From: an uncultured Flavobacteriaceae bacterium
GTDB lineage: Bacteria; Bacteroidota; Bacteroidia; Flavobacteriales; Flavobacteriaceae
DNA: 64,000 nt
Direction of reading: 5' to 3'
NCBI GenBank assembly: GCA_937136455.1
Contig: CAKZOO010000067.1
Span: 62,001-126,000 of the forward strand
Shown here: piece after piece, positions 18,098-27,554 of the stretch
Layout of the letters: each line of letters starts with the position of its first letter
How positions within the stretch are numbered: position 1 is the stretch's first letter
The notes under the pieces: model-generated
Databases searched by the model: none
The model's input: only the letters and a program-made list of their open reading frames with translations
What the model was told of the DNA's origin: nothing
Program-made: the position numbers and the translations under genes

Positions 18098-18403
18098 TTG
18101 AGTTAGTTTAGTTACTATGTTAAGCCTCAAATTTAAATAATTAATATTTATTTAACAATTATCTGTCGTTAATTTCAACTTCATTAAGCCTGAAAATAAT
18201 TAATATGCTGATAAACAATTAGTTGTATAAATAATTATTTTATATTTTTAAGAATATGTGTTAATATTTTTAAAAAAATATAAAATGCATCGTTCTATGT
18301 TACAGATGTAACAAGGAATTTTCTTAATGAAGACAGGGAGTAAGAACGCTTGTTGATAGTGTAAAATTTCTCTGTAGAATGAGTTTTTCACTATGTAAAT
18401 AGC
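18098..18403. other. Gene-free leader region upstream of susC2
   Basis: 306 AT-rich bases between susC2 and the secreted-protein gene at 18404. Contains the susC2 promoter and a short leader of about 25 bases. An imperfect inverted repeat (ATAGTG at 18356-18361 with CACTAT at 18389-18394, extended by an A/T stem) lies just after the 18404 gene. It has no T-run on either strand. Nothing else recognisable. Confidence 0.6.
18128..18158 (-). promoter_or_regulatory. Bacteroidota-type promoter of susC2
   Basis: On the - strand: TTG (18158-18156), 20-base spacer, TAAATTTG (18135-18128), matching the TTG-N17/23-TAnnTTTG consensus for the primary sigma factor of this phylum. Predicted transcription start is near 18122, leaving a leader of about 25 bases before the ATG at 18097. 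Confidence 0.65.
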
Positions 18404-19150
18404 TTATTGTAGTTTGTTTAGCTCCTTAAAAAAGATCATTAAAAACTCTTGATCATCCTTTGATGACATAGTTGATTTTTTTAAAATGGTATTGACTGAT
18501 TTTTTATCAATGTATTTTAACAACGAGCTCTTAGATGTTTTAATAGGTGTCAGTGTATTTTCTTTGAATTCAAAATAGTAGGATATTTTTTCTTCAAAAC
18601 GCGCTGGGAAGGATCGTTCTAAAGAAGTTCTTGCAACTTTCGCTTCGCGAAACACCATGCTTTTTTTTAGATAGAGTTGGTAAGGGGATCCCTCAGTGAG
18701 TTTGATAAAGTATCCATTGGATACTTCTGTGTTTTTTGAATTGCTGTAATACGGTCTGTAGTAAAATGTTTCCCCGTCAATTTTGGCTTTTAGTTCTCGA
18801 TCGGGTAAGAGCATCTGTTCAGTTTCCCCTGTATGTTGATAGGAACTCATTTCAAGTTCATCTGTATTGGCATTGTATCGTAGATAAATGTCTTGAGGAA
18901 TTGTTTGATCGTAATAGGTGACTTCTGCTTTTTTAAAGGTGCGATCGTAATACGGACTTCCCTGAACAAAGGTATGAGAGTTTTTGAGGTGTTCTTGGTC
19001 CTTTTGAAAGCGTCTTGTTTGAGCGATTGCTAATCCATCCCATTGCCCCCATGCTAACCCATCACTAATTTTTTCACCACCTCTATCAAATTGTGCATAG
19101 GTGGTAAGCGTAAAAAGAAATGCGGCACTGTAAGTAAAAATCTGTCTCAT
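18404..19150 (-). CDS. Secreted protein of unknown function, paralogue of 19188-19904
   Basis: 248 residues with a cleavable signal peptide (MRQIFTYSAAFLFTLTTYAQ). Not a family I can name. Shares a clear pattern with the next gene: GSPYYDRTFKKAEVTYYDQ, LRYNANTDELEMS, an aromatic ligand-like middle, then VARTSLERSFPARFEEKISYYF and a Lys-rich C-terminal helix. The region around residues 60-110 predicts beta-strands. Such short secreted proteins are common and poorly characterised in Flavobacteriia. The neighbour 37 bases upstream is a paralogue, so both probably arose by tandem duplication and are cotranscribed. No enzyme motif visible. Confidence 0.75.
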   Translation of the reverse strand: MRQIFTYSAAFLFTLTTYAQFDRGGEKISDGLAWGQWDGLAIAQTRRFQKDQEHLKNSHTFVQGSPYYDRTFKKAEVTYYDQTIPQDIYLRYNANTDELEMSSYQHTGETEQMLLPDRELKAKIDGETFYYRPYYSNSKNTEVSNGYFIKLTEGSPYQLYLKKSMVFREAKVARTSLERSFPARFEEKISYYFEFKENTLTPIKTSKSSLLKYIDKKSVNTILKKSTMSSKDDQEFLMIFFKELNKLQ

Positions 19151-19187
19151 CCTTTAAAGATAGGTATTTTGAATGTAGCAACAAATT

Positions 19188-19904
19188 CTATTGCTCCATA
19201 AACATAAAAAGGTCTACGAGCCATTGACTTGTGTTGTCTTTGGTACGGCTGTTTCTTTTGATGAAATTATTAAAGCGATCCTTGTCGTTAAAGATCTCTC
19301 TTAATTTGGATTTGTACAATTTGAGTTCGACTGGGGTATCACCATTCGTATTGTAATAATAAGTAATATCATCTACAAAACGAGCTGGAAAGGAACGCTC
19401 TAATCCGGTTCTCGCTTGTGTCGCTTCCATATAAACTTTAGATTTATTAAAGTAAACTGTATAATTTTTGCCTTTGTACAGCTCAATCATATAACCCATC
19501 TTGACGATTCCAGAACTTTTGTCTACAAAGGGCAGGTAAACGTATTTGTCATCCCCAATCGTGCAGCTCAAATCAGTGCTTTTAACAACAGCTTGATCAG
19601 TCTTGTATTGATATTGATGAGGAGTCATTTCTATTTCATCAGCAAAAGCATTGTATCTTAAAAACACTACTTTTTCTTGAGGCTCTTCATTGTAGTAGAC
19701 AATTCCTTTTTCAAATTCCTCCTCAAAATAGGGGCTACCTTTTATTGAGCCTAATTGAACATTTCTAGAATCTTTAACGCGCATTTGTCTAAATAAATCG
19801 GCTGCGAACTGGTCTGTTTGACCATAGGATCCTGGTTTCATGTTCTGAGCGTAAAGGCTTAGAAATGATATGAATGCTATTATAGTAAGGGTACTTTTTT
19901 TCAT
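19188..19904 (-). CDS. Secreted protein of unknown function, paralogue of 18404-19150
   Basis: 238 residues, signal peptide MKKSTLTIIAFISFLSLYAQ. Parallel to its neighbour: GSPYFEEEFEKGIVYYNEE, LRYNAFADEIEMTPHQ, then YTVYFNKSKVYMEATQARTG and LERSFPARFVDDITYYY. The shared LERSFPARF box near residue 175 and the LRYNA-[DE]E-[IL]EM box near 85 are the clearest family marks. The rest has diverged, so the duplication is old. No membrane segment after the signal peptide, so it is periplasmic or exported. Function unknown. Confidence 0.75.
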   Translation of the reverse strand: MKKSTLTIIAFISFLSLYAQNMKPGSYGQTDQFAADLFRQMRVKDSRNVQLGSIKGSPYFEEEFEKGIVYYNEEPQEKVVFLRYNAFADEIEMTPHQYQYKTDQAVVKSTDLSCTIGDDKYVYLPFVDKSSGIVKMGYMIELYKGKNYTVYFNKSKVYMEATQARTGLERSFPARFVDDITYYYNTNGDTPVELKLYKSKLREIFNDKDRFNNFIKRNSRTKDNTSQWLVDLFMFMEQ

Positions 19905-19988
19905 GAGGGATGTTTAGTTGAAGGCGAAATTATTAATTTTTTTAACAATGCTACAAATATTCGTTGAAATTTAAATAAGTTTTAAGAT

Positions 19989-20588
19989 TTAATTATTTAA
20001 AACTAAATCAATAGGGTGTTTTACTGTTTTATCAAAAGGGTTAAGTGCATTGACAAAACAAAATTGATCAAAGTGTTTTAGGTCGTCTACAGTTATGGGA
20101 ATCGAACTAATTTTTCCAGTATCAATTAAATGAGCTCTTGTTGTTCCATTTAGTAATGGCGTGTCAGAGGTGTACCATTTTCCTTTCGATTGGAAGAGAA
20201 TATTTGAGATGCTAGCATCTGTAATCCTTCCATTCTTAACGATGATAATTTCATCAGCATTACTTTGTTGGGACAGTTGATTGATAAGATTGCGGTTTTC
20301 AAATTTCATGTCGTATTCAAGCTCTTTACATTTTATTAATTCGACTGTTTGAATAGACCTTATTATATAAGGAGTGATTTGATGATTTTGAATACGCTCT
20401 AAATCGTATGAAATTCTAAGTTTATGGATGCCATTTTCTGGAATATCCAAAGTTGAGGTAAATTGTTTGAGATCAATTGAATTGGTGCTCCCTAATTTGA
20501 TTAAAGACTTCTCGATTCGCTGTTGATGTAATTCCAAATGATGAATGATTCCATTTTCAATTCTTATACTTTCAAACAACAGGGACAT
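19989..20588 (-). CDS. pabC: Aminotransferase class IV, probable 4-amino-4-deoxychorismate lyase
   Basis: 199 residues, shorter than most class IV enzymes (about 270). Seen: SLLFESIRIENGIIHHLELHQQR at the start, the PLP-Lys candidate in YDMKFENRNLINQL, and ADEIIIVKNGRITDASISN followed by TPLLNGTTRAHLI, the typical class IV end. Immediately downstream of, and overlapping by 17 bases, pabB, so it most likely splits aminodeoxychorismate to p-aminobenzoate for folate. Bacterial PabC proteins of about 200 residues are known in this phylum. A branched-chain or D-amino-acid aminotransferase is less likely because of the context. Confidence 0.8.
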   Translation of the reverse strand: MSLLFESIRIENGIIHHLELHQQRIEKSLIKLGSTNSIDLKQFTSTLDIPENGIHKLRISYDLERIQNHQITPYIIRSIQTVELIKCKELEYDMKFENRNLINQLSQQSNADEIIIVKNGRITDASISNILFQSKGKWYTSDTPLLNGTTRAHLIDTGKISSIPITVDDLKHFDQFCFVNALNPFDKTVKHPIDLVLNN

Positions 20589-21522
20589 AGACTTTGTTTT
20601 TGAGTTCTTGATATTCTTCTTCTAATTTGCTCATAAAAGTGATGCCACCTCCAGATCTATAGTAATGATCTTTGTCAATATAGCGAATCAAAACACATGA
20701 ATCTAAATCTGTTCCATCAAAATAAAATGCAACACCTGTATAATAGCCTCTGGGTTCACCTTCTATTTCAGCGATGAGTCGAACGGTTTTGTCTTTTGGA
20801 GCTCCACAAATCGAACCAGCTGGTAATAGATTGAAGATGAGATCTCCTAATTTCGAGTGATAATCATCCTGAAGTATGCCAGTAATTTTAGAGCTGATTT
20901 GACCTATTTGTTTCTCTGAAGTATGTAAAACCTCGTAATAGCGATAATTTTCTACTCGAACCCTTTTTGAAACACTGCTGAGATCATTTCTAAGCAGATC
21001 TACGACTGTTGCGTGTTCAGATTGTTCTTTCAGATTGTTTTTCAACTCTTTTTCAGAGGATGCTCCTTGATGCTCTATGGTTCCTTTCATGGGAAACGTG
21101 CTGATGATTCCATTTTGAATCCTCACAAAGGTTTCAGGAGAAAAACTAATAAATTCCCCTTTGAGCCAGATGGTGTATTTGGAATTACTAGCCTTGAATA
21201 GTTGTTCAAAATTGAGCTCGTTTTTAATGCGAGTCTTATCAGTGAGATTGATCAAATAACTATCGCCTCTATTGAGGTGCTTTTGACTGAGTTCAAATTT
21301 ATTTTTAAATCGATCAAAATCAACAGATTCTACCTCTAATTTTGGTTGAATCGACAAGGATCTATTAGAAGCGTCATTAGTCTTTCCGTCAAAATTGAAT
21401 TTGAGCTCTTCAGGACAGTTAGACAAAGGGTAGGCAATGGGTTTTTGCAATTCAAAATCAGTCAATAGAACAAAGGGAATTCCCTCCTTCCCCCATTGAT
21501 TTATTTGTGCTTTTATCTCCAT
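20572..21522 (-). CDS. pabB: Aminodeoxychorismate synthase component I (chorismate-binding)
   Basis: 316 residues from the ATG at 21522 (MEIKAQINQWGKE). The longer reading frame (to 21564) starts in an unlikely hydrophobic stretch. The C-terminal chorismate-binding domain shows KGTIEHQGASSEKELKNNLKEQ, VDLLRNDLSSVSKRVRVENY, LLPAGSICGAPKDKTVRLI and GEPRGYYTGVAFYFDG. These are the family active-site stretches, with the usual PAGS and GAPK blocks. It aminates chorismate with ammonia from a PabA-type glutaminase encoded elsewhere; it is short because the N-terminal domain is reduced, as in Bacteroidota. Coupled to pabC by a 17-base overlap. Anthranilate synthase is the alternative, but the pairing with pabC decides. 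Confidence 0.85.
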   Translation of the reverse strand: MEIKAQINQWGKEGIPFVLLTDFELQKPIAYPLSNCPEELKFNFDGKTNDASNRSLSIQPKLEVESVDFDRFKNKFELSQKHLNRGDSYLINLTDKTRIKNELNFEQLFKASNSKYTIWLKGEFISFSPETFVRIQNGIISTFPMKGTIEHQGASSEKELKNNLKEQSEHATVVDLLRNDLSSVSKRVRVENYRYYEVLHTSEKQIGQISSKITGILQDDYHSKLGDLIFNLLPAGSICGAPKDKTVRLIAEIEGEPRGYYTGVAFYFDGTDLDSCVLIRYIDKDHYYRSGGGITFMSKLEEEYQELKNKVYVPVV

Positions 21523-21605
21523 TGAATTTAGTGAAATTTTGAAACAGTAAAAATAGCTTAACAAATTGATTTTCGGAATATTTCGTCAATTTTTATGAGA
21601 TCCTT

Positions 21606-21635
21606 TTGAATAATCGAAAAAGATGATTACATTTG
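21606..21635 (+). promoter_or_regulatory. Promoter of the rpsL-rplQ super-operon
   Basis: TTG (21606-21608), 19-base spacer, TACATTTG (21628-21635): an exact match to the Bacteroidota housekeeping promoter with the ideal spacing. Predicted start near 21642, giving a leader of about 35 bases that opens with a weak CCCT-TTT-AGGG hairpin. It also lies divergent to pabB. Confidence 0.8.
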
Positions 21636-21676
21636 CGGCCCTTTTAGGGGTAAATTATATTTATTTTATACTATAT

Positions 21677-22051
21677 ATGCCAACAATTTCACAATTAGTA
21701 CGAACAGGAAGAGCCAGCATTACTAAGAAGAGTAAATCGGCTGCTTTGGATTCGTGTCCTCAAAGAAGAGGGGTATGTACACGTGTTTACACAACAACAC
21801 CTAAGAAACCTAACTCAGCAATGAGAAAAGTTGCAAGGGTACGTTTAACAAACGGTAAGGAAGTAAACGCATACATCCCTGGAGAAGGACACAACCTCCA
21901 AGAGCACTCGATAGTATTAGTAAGAGGCGGAAGGGTAAAAGATTTGCCAGGAGTTAGATATCATATCGTTCGCGGTGCTTTGGACACAGCAGGTGTTGAA
22001 GGTAGAACGCAACGTAGATCTAAGTACGGAGCAAAACGCCCAAAAAAATAG
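21677..22051 (+). CDS. rpsL: 30S ribosomal protein S12
   Basis: 124 residues from the ATG at 21677 ([12 protein letters not shown]). An in-frame ATG at 21623 would add 18 residues, but that overlaps the promoter and leader, and S12 proteins begin at MPTI. The invariant [18 protein letters not shown] and [10 protein letters not shown] loops are intact, including the Lys residues where streptomycin resistance arises elsewhere. First gene of the block; S12 sits at the decoding site. 22 bases separate it from rpsG. Confidence 0.98.
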   Translation: MPTISQLVRTGRASITKKSKSAALDSCPQRRGVCTRVYTTTPKKPNSAMRKVARVRLTNGKEVNAYIPGEGHNLQEHSIVLVRGGRVKDLPGVRYHIVRGALDTAGVEGRTQRRSKYGAKRPKK

Positions 22052-22073
22052 TTAATTAACTAAGTAAGAAGAA

Positions 22074-22550
22074 ATGAGAAAAAGACAGGCCAAAAAAAGA
22101 CCTATTTTACCAGATCCAAAATTTAACGATCAGTTGGTAACCCGCTTCGTTAATATGTTGATGTGGGATGGAAAGAAATCAGTTGCCTTCAAGATTTTCT
22201 ACGATGCTATGGCAATCGTTGAAGAGAAGAAAAATGATGACGAAAAAACGGCACTCGAAATTTGGAAAGACGCTTTGTCAAATGTAATGCCTCACGTTGA
22301 AGTAAGATCAAGACGTGTTGGTGGTGCTACCTTTCAAATTCCGATGCAAATTAGACCAGATAGAAAAATCTCTACTGCTATTAAATGGTTGATCGGTTAT
22401 TCTCGTAAGAGAAACGAGAAATCAATGGCTCAAAAATTAGCTGCTGAAATTTTAGCTGCTTATAAGGAAGAGGGAGCTGCAGTTAAAAAGAGAGTTGATA
22501 CTCACAAAATGGCTGAAGCCAACAAAGCATTCTCACATTTTAGAGCCTAA
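22074..22550 (+). CDS. rpsG: 30S ribosomal protein S7
   Basis: 158 residues, normal length. Starts [47 protein letters not shown] and [10 protein letters not shown] are typical S7 blocks, ending in the [12 protein letters not shown] helix. Binds the 3' major domain of 16S rRNA and starts head assembly. Five bases before fusA, as in the classic str operon. Confidence 0.98.
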   Translation: MRKRQAKKRPILPDPKFNDQLVTRFVNMLMWDGKKSVAFKIFYDAMAIVEEKKNDDEKTALEIWKDALSNVMPHVEVRSRRVGGATFQIPMQIRPDRKISTAIKWLIGYSRKRNEKSMAQKLAAEILAAYKEEGAAVKKRVDTHKMAEANKAFSHFRA

Positions 22551-22555
22551 TTATC

Positions 22556-24685
22556 ATGAGTCAAAGAGATTTAAAATACACGAGAAATATTGGTATTGCT
22601 GCGCATATTGATGCAGGTAAAACCACTACTACAGAACGTATATTATTTTACACAGGTATCAGTCATAAGATTGGTGAGGTGCACGATGGTGCAGCTACTA
22701 TGGACTGGATGGAGCAAGAGCAAGAAAGAGGTATTACAATTACTTCTGCTGCTACCACTTGTACATGGCAATTTCCTACTGAAAATGGAAAGCCAACTGC
22801 AGATGCTAAAGGATACCATTTCAATATTATCGACACCCCAGGTCACGTTGACTTTACCGTTGAGGTAAACCGTTCGTTACGTGTACTTGATGGGTTAGTT
22901 TTCTTGTTTTCAGCTGTTGATGGTGTAGAGCCACAATCTGAAACAAACTGGAGACTTGCAGACAATTACAAAGTTCCACGTATGGGGTTTGTAAACAAGA
23001 TGGACCGTCAAGGTGCTAACTTCTTGAATGTTTGTACTCAAGTTAGAGAAATGCTTAAGTCAAATGCAGTTCCTATTGTATTGCCAATCGGTGACGAGGC
23101 AGACTTTAAAGGGGTTGTTGATTTAGTAAAAAACCGTGCTATTGTGTGGAACGAGGACGATTACGGTTCAACATTTGACGTTATCGATATTCCTGAAGAT
23201 ATGAAAGATGAGGTTCATCAGTATAGAGCTGAGCTTATTGAAGCTGTAGCTGAGTACGATGAAAACCTTATGGAGAAATTCTTTGAAGATGAAAACTCAA
23301 TCACTGAAGATGAAGTACACGCTGCTTTAAGAGCTGCTGTAATGGATATGGCTATTATCCCTATGGTTTGTGGATCTTCATTTAAAAATAAAGGTGTTCA
23401 ATTCTTATTAGATGCTGTTTGTCGTTACTTACCTTCTCCAGTGGATAAGGAAGCAATCGAAGGAACAAATCCTGATACTGAAGAACCAGAATTGAGAAAA
23501 CCAGATGTAAAAGCACCATTTGCTGCTTTAGCATTTAAGATTGCTACAGATCCTTTTGTTGGTCGTTTGGCATTCTTTAGAGCTTATTCTGGTCGTTTAG
23601 ATGCTGGATCATATGTTTTGAACAACCGTTCTGGAAATAAAGAACGTATTTCTAGAATCTATCAAATGCACTCTAACAAACAAAATGCGATCGATTTTAT
23701 CGAAGCTGGTGATATTGGAGCTGCAGTTGGATTTAAAGACATCAAAACAGGAGATACGCTTTCTGATGAGAAACACCCAATTGTATTAGAATCAATGGTG
23801 TTCCCTGATCCTGTAATCGGTATCGCTGTTGAGCCTAAAACGAAGGCTGATGTTGATAAATTAGGTATGGCTTTGGCAAAACTTGCTGAAGAAGATCCAA
23901 CCTTCCAAGTAAAAACTGATGAAGCTTCAGGTCAGACGATTATTTCTGGTATGGGTGAGCTTCACTTAGATATTATTTGTGATCGCTTGAAGCGTGAGTT
24001 CAAGGTTGATGTCAACCAAGGACAACCTCAAGTAGAGTACAAAGAAGCACTTACTGCTGTTGCAAACCACAGAGAAGTTTATAAGAAACAATCTGGTGGA
24101 CGTGGTAAATTCGCAGATATCGTATTTGTGATGGAGCCTGCAGAAGAAGGTAAGTCTGGATTAGAATTCGTAAACGAAATTAAAGGAGGTAACGTTCCTA
24201 AGGAATATGTTCCATCTGTAGAAAAAGGATTTAAAGAGGCTATGAAAAATGGTCCTTTAGCTGGATTCGAAATGGATGCTATGAAAGTTACTTTAAAGGA
24301 TGGATCGTTCCACCCTGTGGATTCAGATTCACTATCGTTCGAATTAGCTGCTAAAATGGGTTATAAAGCTGCTGCAAAAGCTGCTAGAGCCGTATTGATG
24401 GAGCCAATTATGAAATTAGAAGTATTGACTCCAGAAGAAAATATGGGAGATATTGTAGGTGACTTGAACCGTCGTAGAGGTCAAGTAAACGAAATGTCTG
24501 ACCGTGCTGGTGCTAAAGTTATTAAAGCGAATGTTCCATTATCTGAAATGTTTGGATATGTAACATCACTTAGAACTTTGTCTTCTGGTCGTGCAACTTC
24601 TACTATGGAATTTGATCATTATGCTGAAACTCCTTCTAATATTGCAGAAGAAGTTATTAAAGCAGCAAAAGGACTAACCGAATAA
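22556..24685 (+). CDS. fusA: Translation elongation factor G
   Basis: 709 residues, full-length EF-G. G1 AHIDAGKTT (16-24), G3 DTPGHVDF (93-100), G4 NKMD (147-150); the switch region [13 protein letters not shown] is intact. Domains II-V follow, with [17 protein letters not shown] (domain III), the domain IV segment [13 protein letters not shown] and the C-terminal [12 protein letters not shown]. Moves tRNA and mRNA during translocation using GTP. It is followed directly by rpsJ with no tuf gene, an arrangement common in Bacteroidota. Confidence 0.98.
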   Translation: MSQRDLKYTRNIGIAAHIDAGKTTTTERILFYTGISHKIGEVHDGAATMDWMEQEQERGITITSAATTCTWQFPTENGKPTADAKGYHFNIIDTPGHVDFTVEVNRSLRVLDGLVFLFSAVDGVEPQSETNWRLADNYKVPRMGFVNKMDRQGANFLNVCTQVREMLKSNAVPIVLPIGDEADFKGVVDLVKNRAIVWNEDDYGSTFDVIDIPEDMKDEVHQYRAELIEAVAEYDENLMEKFFEDENSITEDEVHAALRAAVMDMAIIPMVCGSSFKNKGVQFLLDAVCRYLPSPVDKEAIEGTNPDTEEPELRKPDVKAPFAALAFKIATDPFVGRLAFFRAYSGRLDAGSYVLNNRSGNKERISRIYQMHSNKQNAIDFIEAGDIGAAVGFKDIKTGDTLSDEKHPIVLESMVFPDPVIGIAVEPKTKADVDKLGMALAKLAEEDPTFQVKTDEASGQTIISGMGELHLDIICDRLKREFKVDVNQGQPQVEYKEALTAVANHREVYKKQSGGRGKFADIVFVMEPAEEGKSGLEFVNEIKGGNVPKEYVPSVEKGFKEAMKNGPLAGFEMDAMKVTLKDGSFHPVDSDSLSFELAAKMGYKAAAKAARAVLMEPIMKLEVLTPEENMGDIVGDLNRRRGQVNEMSDRAGAKVIKANVPLSEMFGYVTSLRTLSSGRATSTMEFDHYAETPSNIAEEVIKAAKGLTE

Positions 24686-24695
24686 TTCAAGTAAG

Positions 24696-25001
24696 ATGAG
24701 TCAAAAAATTAGAATAAAATTAAAATCATACGATTACAATTTAGTAGACAAATCTGCTGAAAAAATCGTTAAAACGGTAAAGACTACTGGAGCTGTAGTA
24801 ACAGGACCAATTCCTTTACCAACACATAAAAAAATCTTTACAGTATTGCGTTCTCCACACGTAAATAAGAAATCAAGAGAGCAATTTGAGCTTTCTTCTT
24901 ACAAGCGTTTGTTGGACATCTACAGTTCTTCTTCAAAAACGATTGACGCTTTAATGAAATTAGAGCTTCCTTCAGGAGTAGAAGTAGAGATCAAAGTCTG
25001 A
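24696..25001 (+). CDS. rpsJ: 30S ribosomal protein S10
   Basis: 101 residues. [49 protein letters not shown] and EVEIKV are the S10 signature. In many bacteria S10 begins its own operon and carries a leader; here it continues from fusA with only 10 bases between, and the structured segment comes after the gene instead. Confidence 0.98.
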   Translation: MSQKIRIKLKSYDYNLVDKSAEKIVKTVKTTGAVVTGPIPLPTHKKIFTVLRSPHVNKKSREQFELSSYKRLLDIYSSSSKTIDALMKLELPSGVEVEIKV

Positions 25002-25020
25002 TCCGAGGATTACCTCAACT

Positions 25021-25126
25021 AGTAGCTTGCTACTGTAACATATCCTGAGCTTGTAGGCAAAGGATAAACGGAGAAAAAAATAATTAGGGTTAAATTATTT
25101 TTTGACCCTAATTTTTTAGGTTCTCC
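25021..25126 (+). promoter_or_regulatory. Structured RNA segment between rpsJ and rplC (candidate r-protein leader)
   Basis: The 168-base gap is unusually long for this operon. It holds three hairpins in order. First: AGTAGC-TT-GCTACT (25021-25034). Second: TATCCT ... AGGATA (25041-25066). Third: a long one in which GGAGAA (25070-25075) pairs with TTCTCC (25121-25126) and AATTAGGGT (25082-25090) with ACCCTAATT (25105-25113), followed by T-rich sequence. The last could act as a terminator or attenuator. In E. coli L4 controls its operon through such a leader; a parallel here is inference. Confidence 0.55.
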
Positions 25127-25169
25127 AAAAGAAAAGTAAATTTTTAAACAATAATTAATATAAATTAAA

Positions 25170-25787
25170 ATGTCTGGGTTAATAGGAAAGAAAATAGGTA
25201 TGACCAGCATCTTTGACGAGAATGGAAAAAACATTCCATGTACCGTTATTGAGACTGGACCATGCGTAGTTACCCAAGTCAGAACCGAAGAGGTAGACGG
25301 GTACAGTGCCCTTCAGCTCGGTTTCGATGACAAGTCAGAGAAAAACGTTTCTAAAGCGGCTCAAGGTCACTTTAAGAAAGCGGGTTCTTCTCCAAAGAGA
25401 CAAGTTGTTGAGTTCCGTGATTTTGAAGGAGATTACAAATTAGGTGACACGATCAGTGTAGATCTTTTTGTAGAAGGAGAATTTGTTGATGTTCAAGCAA
25501 CATCAAAAGGAAAAGGATTTCAGGGGGTTGTTAAAAGACACGGTTTTGGCGGTGTTGGACAATCAACTCACGGTCAACACAACCGTTTAAGAGCTCCTGG
25601 TTCTATCGGTGCTGCTTCATATCCTGCGAGAGTATTCAAGGGAATGAAAATGGCTGGAAGAATGGGTGGTGAGAACGTAACCGTTCAAAACCTTAAAGTT
25701 TTAAAAGTGGCTCCTGAGAAAAACATTTTAGTTGTTAAAGGATGTGTTCCAGGTCACAAAAACGCTTACGTAAAGATATTTAAGTAA
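25170..25787 (+). CDS. rplC: 50S ribosomal protein L3
   Basis: 205 residues. Starts [15 protein letters not shown]; contains [16 protein letters not shown] and the central loop [20 protein letters not shown] that reaches towards the peptidyl-transferase centre. Early assembly protein of the 50S. Its last base overlaps the rplD start (TAATG). First gene after the structured leader segment. Confidence 0.98.
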   Translation: MSGLIGKKIGMTSIFDENGKNIPCTVIETGPCVVTQVRTEEVDGYSALQLGFDDKSEKNVSKAAQGHFKKAGSSPKRQVVEFRDFEGDYKLGDTISVDLFVEGEFVDVQATSKGKGFQGVVKRHGFGGVGQSTHGQHNRLRAPGSIGAASYPARVFKGMKMAGRMGGENVTVQNLKVLKVAPEKNILVVKGCVPGHKNAYVKIFK

Positions 25788-26413
25788 TGAAAGTAGCAGT
25801 TTTAGATACAAAAGGAAAAGAAACAGGTAGAAAGGCAGACCTTTCTGATGCTGTTTTCGCTATTGAGCCTAACAATCACGCTATTTACTTAGCTGTGAAA
25901 CAATACTTGACTCACCAAAGACAAGGTACTCACTCTGCTAAAGAGCGTGCCGATATCGCTGGTTCTACTCGTAAGATCAAGAAACAAAAGGGAACTGGTA
26001 CTGCAAGAGCAGGTTCAATCAAGTCTCCTGTGTTCAGAGGTGGAGGTCGTGTTTTTGGTCCTAGACCAAAAGACTACAAAATGAAATTGAACAAAAACTT
26101 AAAGCGTTTAGCTCGTAAATCTGCTTTATCATTAAAGCAAAACGAGAATTCAATTATCGTTTTAGAAGATTTTAATTTCGAGACTCCAAAGACTAAAGAT
26201 TTCATTAATGTATTGAAAGCCTTAGGGATAGATTCAAACAAATCTCTATTCGTGTTGGGTGATTCAAATAATAATGTATATTTGTCGTCACGAAATTTAA
26301 AGCAGTCAGAAGTTGTAACAACTTCAGAATTAAGTACTTACAAAATCTTAAATGCTAAGAGCATTGTGCTTACTGAGAGTTCGATTGCAGGAATTGAAAC
26401 TAATTTAATATAA
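25787..26413 (+). CDS. rplD: 50S ribosomal protein L4
   Basis: 208 residues. The exit-tunnel loop is seen as RKIKKQKGTGTARAGSIKSP; FRGGGRVFGPRPKDY follows. L4 lines the nascent-chain tunnel and, in gamma-proteobacteria, represses the S10 operon; here it is the obvious candidate ligand for the structured segment upstream of rplC. Start overlaps the rplC stop by one base. Confidence 0.98.
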   Translation: MKVAVLDTKGKETGRKADLSDAVFAIEPNNHAIYLAVKQYLTHQRQGTHSAKERADIAGSTRKIKKQKGTGTARAGSIKSPVFRGGGRVFGPRPKDYKMKLNKNLKRLARKSALSLKQNENSIIVLEDFNFETPKTKDFINVLKALGIDSNKSLFVLGDSNNNVYLSSRNLKQSEVVTTSELSTYKILNAKSIVLTESSIAGIETNLI

Positions 26414-26422
26414 AGAGGAGAC

Positions 26423-26713
26423 ATGAGTGTGTTAATTAAGCCGATCATTACGGAAAAAATGACAGCAGATAGCGAGTTGTACAACCGCTATGGTTTCATC
26501 GTTAACCCTAAAGCTAATAAACTTCAAATTAAAGAGGCTGTTGAGGCTACTTACGGAGTTACGGTTGATAAAGTTAGAACGATGAATTACGGTCCCTCAA
26601 GAAAAACTCGTTACACTAGAACTGGTGTTCAGCATGGTAAGACCAATGCGTATAAGAAAGCCATTGTAGATGTAGCAGAGGGAGATATAATTGATTTTTA
26701 CAGTAATCTATAA
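26423..26713 (+). CDS. rplW: 50S ribosomal protein L23
   Basis: 96 residues. MSVLIKPIITEKMTADSE is the normal L23 beginning, with the loop GPSRKTRYTRTGVQHGKTNAY. Located at the tunnel exit, where trigger factor and SRP dock. Preceded by AGAGGAG two bases from the ATG, one of the few strong Shine-Dalgarno-like strings in the block, though its spacing is too short to be ideal. Confidence 0.97.
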   Translation: MSVLIKPIITEKMTADSELYNRYGFIVNPKANKLQIKEAVEATYGVTVDKVRTMNYGPSRKTRYTRTGVQHGKTNAYKKAIVDVAEGDIIDFYSNL

Positions 26714-26722
26714 AGACAAGAG

Positions 26723-27544
26723 ATGTCAGTTAGAAAATTAAAACCAATCACTCCAGGGCAGCGATTTAGAGTAGTAAACGGATTTGACGCGATTACTACT
26801 GATAAGCCGGAGAAAAGCTTGCTTTCTCCGTTAAAAAAGTCTGGAGGTAGAAACAGTCAAGGAAAGATGACCATCCGTCAGAGAGGTGGAGGTCACAAGA
26901 GAAAGTATCGTGTGATCGATTTCAAACGTACGAAGGCTGGTGAAGCTGAAGTAGTTTCAATCCAATACGATCCAAACAGAACCGCTTTTATTGCATTAGT
27001 TCAATACGCTGATGGTGAAAAGAACTATGTAATTGCTCAAAACGGTTTAAAAGTAGGACAAAAGATTGCATCAGGTGATTCTGTTGCTCCAGAAGTTGGT
27101 AATGCCTTACCACTTAAAAGCATTCCGTTAGGGACGATTATTTCATGTATTGAATTGCGTCCTGGTCAAGGAGCGGTTATGGCTCGTTCAGCGGGTTCAT
27201 TTGCTCAATTGATGGCAAAAGACGGAAAGTTTGTTACAGTTAAATTGCCTTCAGGTGAAACTCGTTTAGTTTTAGCTGATTGTATCGCTACTGTAGGAGC
27301 AGTATCTAACTCTGATCATCAGTTATTAGTTTCTGGTAAAGCAGGACGTAGCAGATGGTTAGGTAGAAGACCTCGTGTAAGACCAGTAGTGATGAACCCT
27401 GTCGATCACCCAATGGGTGGTGGTGAAGGTCGTGCTTCTGGAGGACACCCAAGATCTAGAAATGGTATTCCAGCTAAAGGTTATAAGACTCGTTCTAAGA
27501 CTAAGAGTACCAATAAGTATATCATAGAACGTAGAAAAAAATAA
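26723..27544 (+). CDS. rplB: 50S ribosomal protein L2
   Basis: 273 residues. [13 protein letters not shown] at the start, [18 protein letters not shown], and the C-terminal [20 protein letters not shown] loop with the conserved His that lies near the peptidyl-transferase centre. Ends in a basic tail with IIERRKK. Essential for subunit association. Confidence 0.98.
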   Translation: MSVRKLKPITPGQRFRVVNGFDAITTDKPEKSLLSPLKKSGGRNSQGKMTIRQRGGGHKRKYRVIDFKRTKAGEAEVVSIQYDPNRTAFIALVQYADGEKNYVIAQNGLKVGQKIASGDSVAPEVGNALPLKSIPLGTIISCIELRPGQGAVMARSAGSFAQLMAKDGKFVTVKLPSGETRLVLADCIATVGAVSNSDHQLLVSGKAGRSRWLGRRPRVRPVVMNPVDHPMGGGEGRASGGHPRSRNGIPAKGYKTRSKTKSTNKYIIERRKK

Positions 27545-27554
27545 TTAAGATAGT

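Noticed and set aside
18356-18394. Inverted repeat after the 18404 gene as a terminator
   Set aside because: One mismatch, a 17-base loop and no T-run on either strand.
25019-25234. A 71-codon frame on the - strand over the rpsJ-rplC gap
   Set aside because: It runs over the hairpins and the start of rplC; its product is hydrophobic and low in complexity. The gap is better read as RNA structure.
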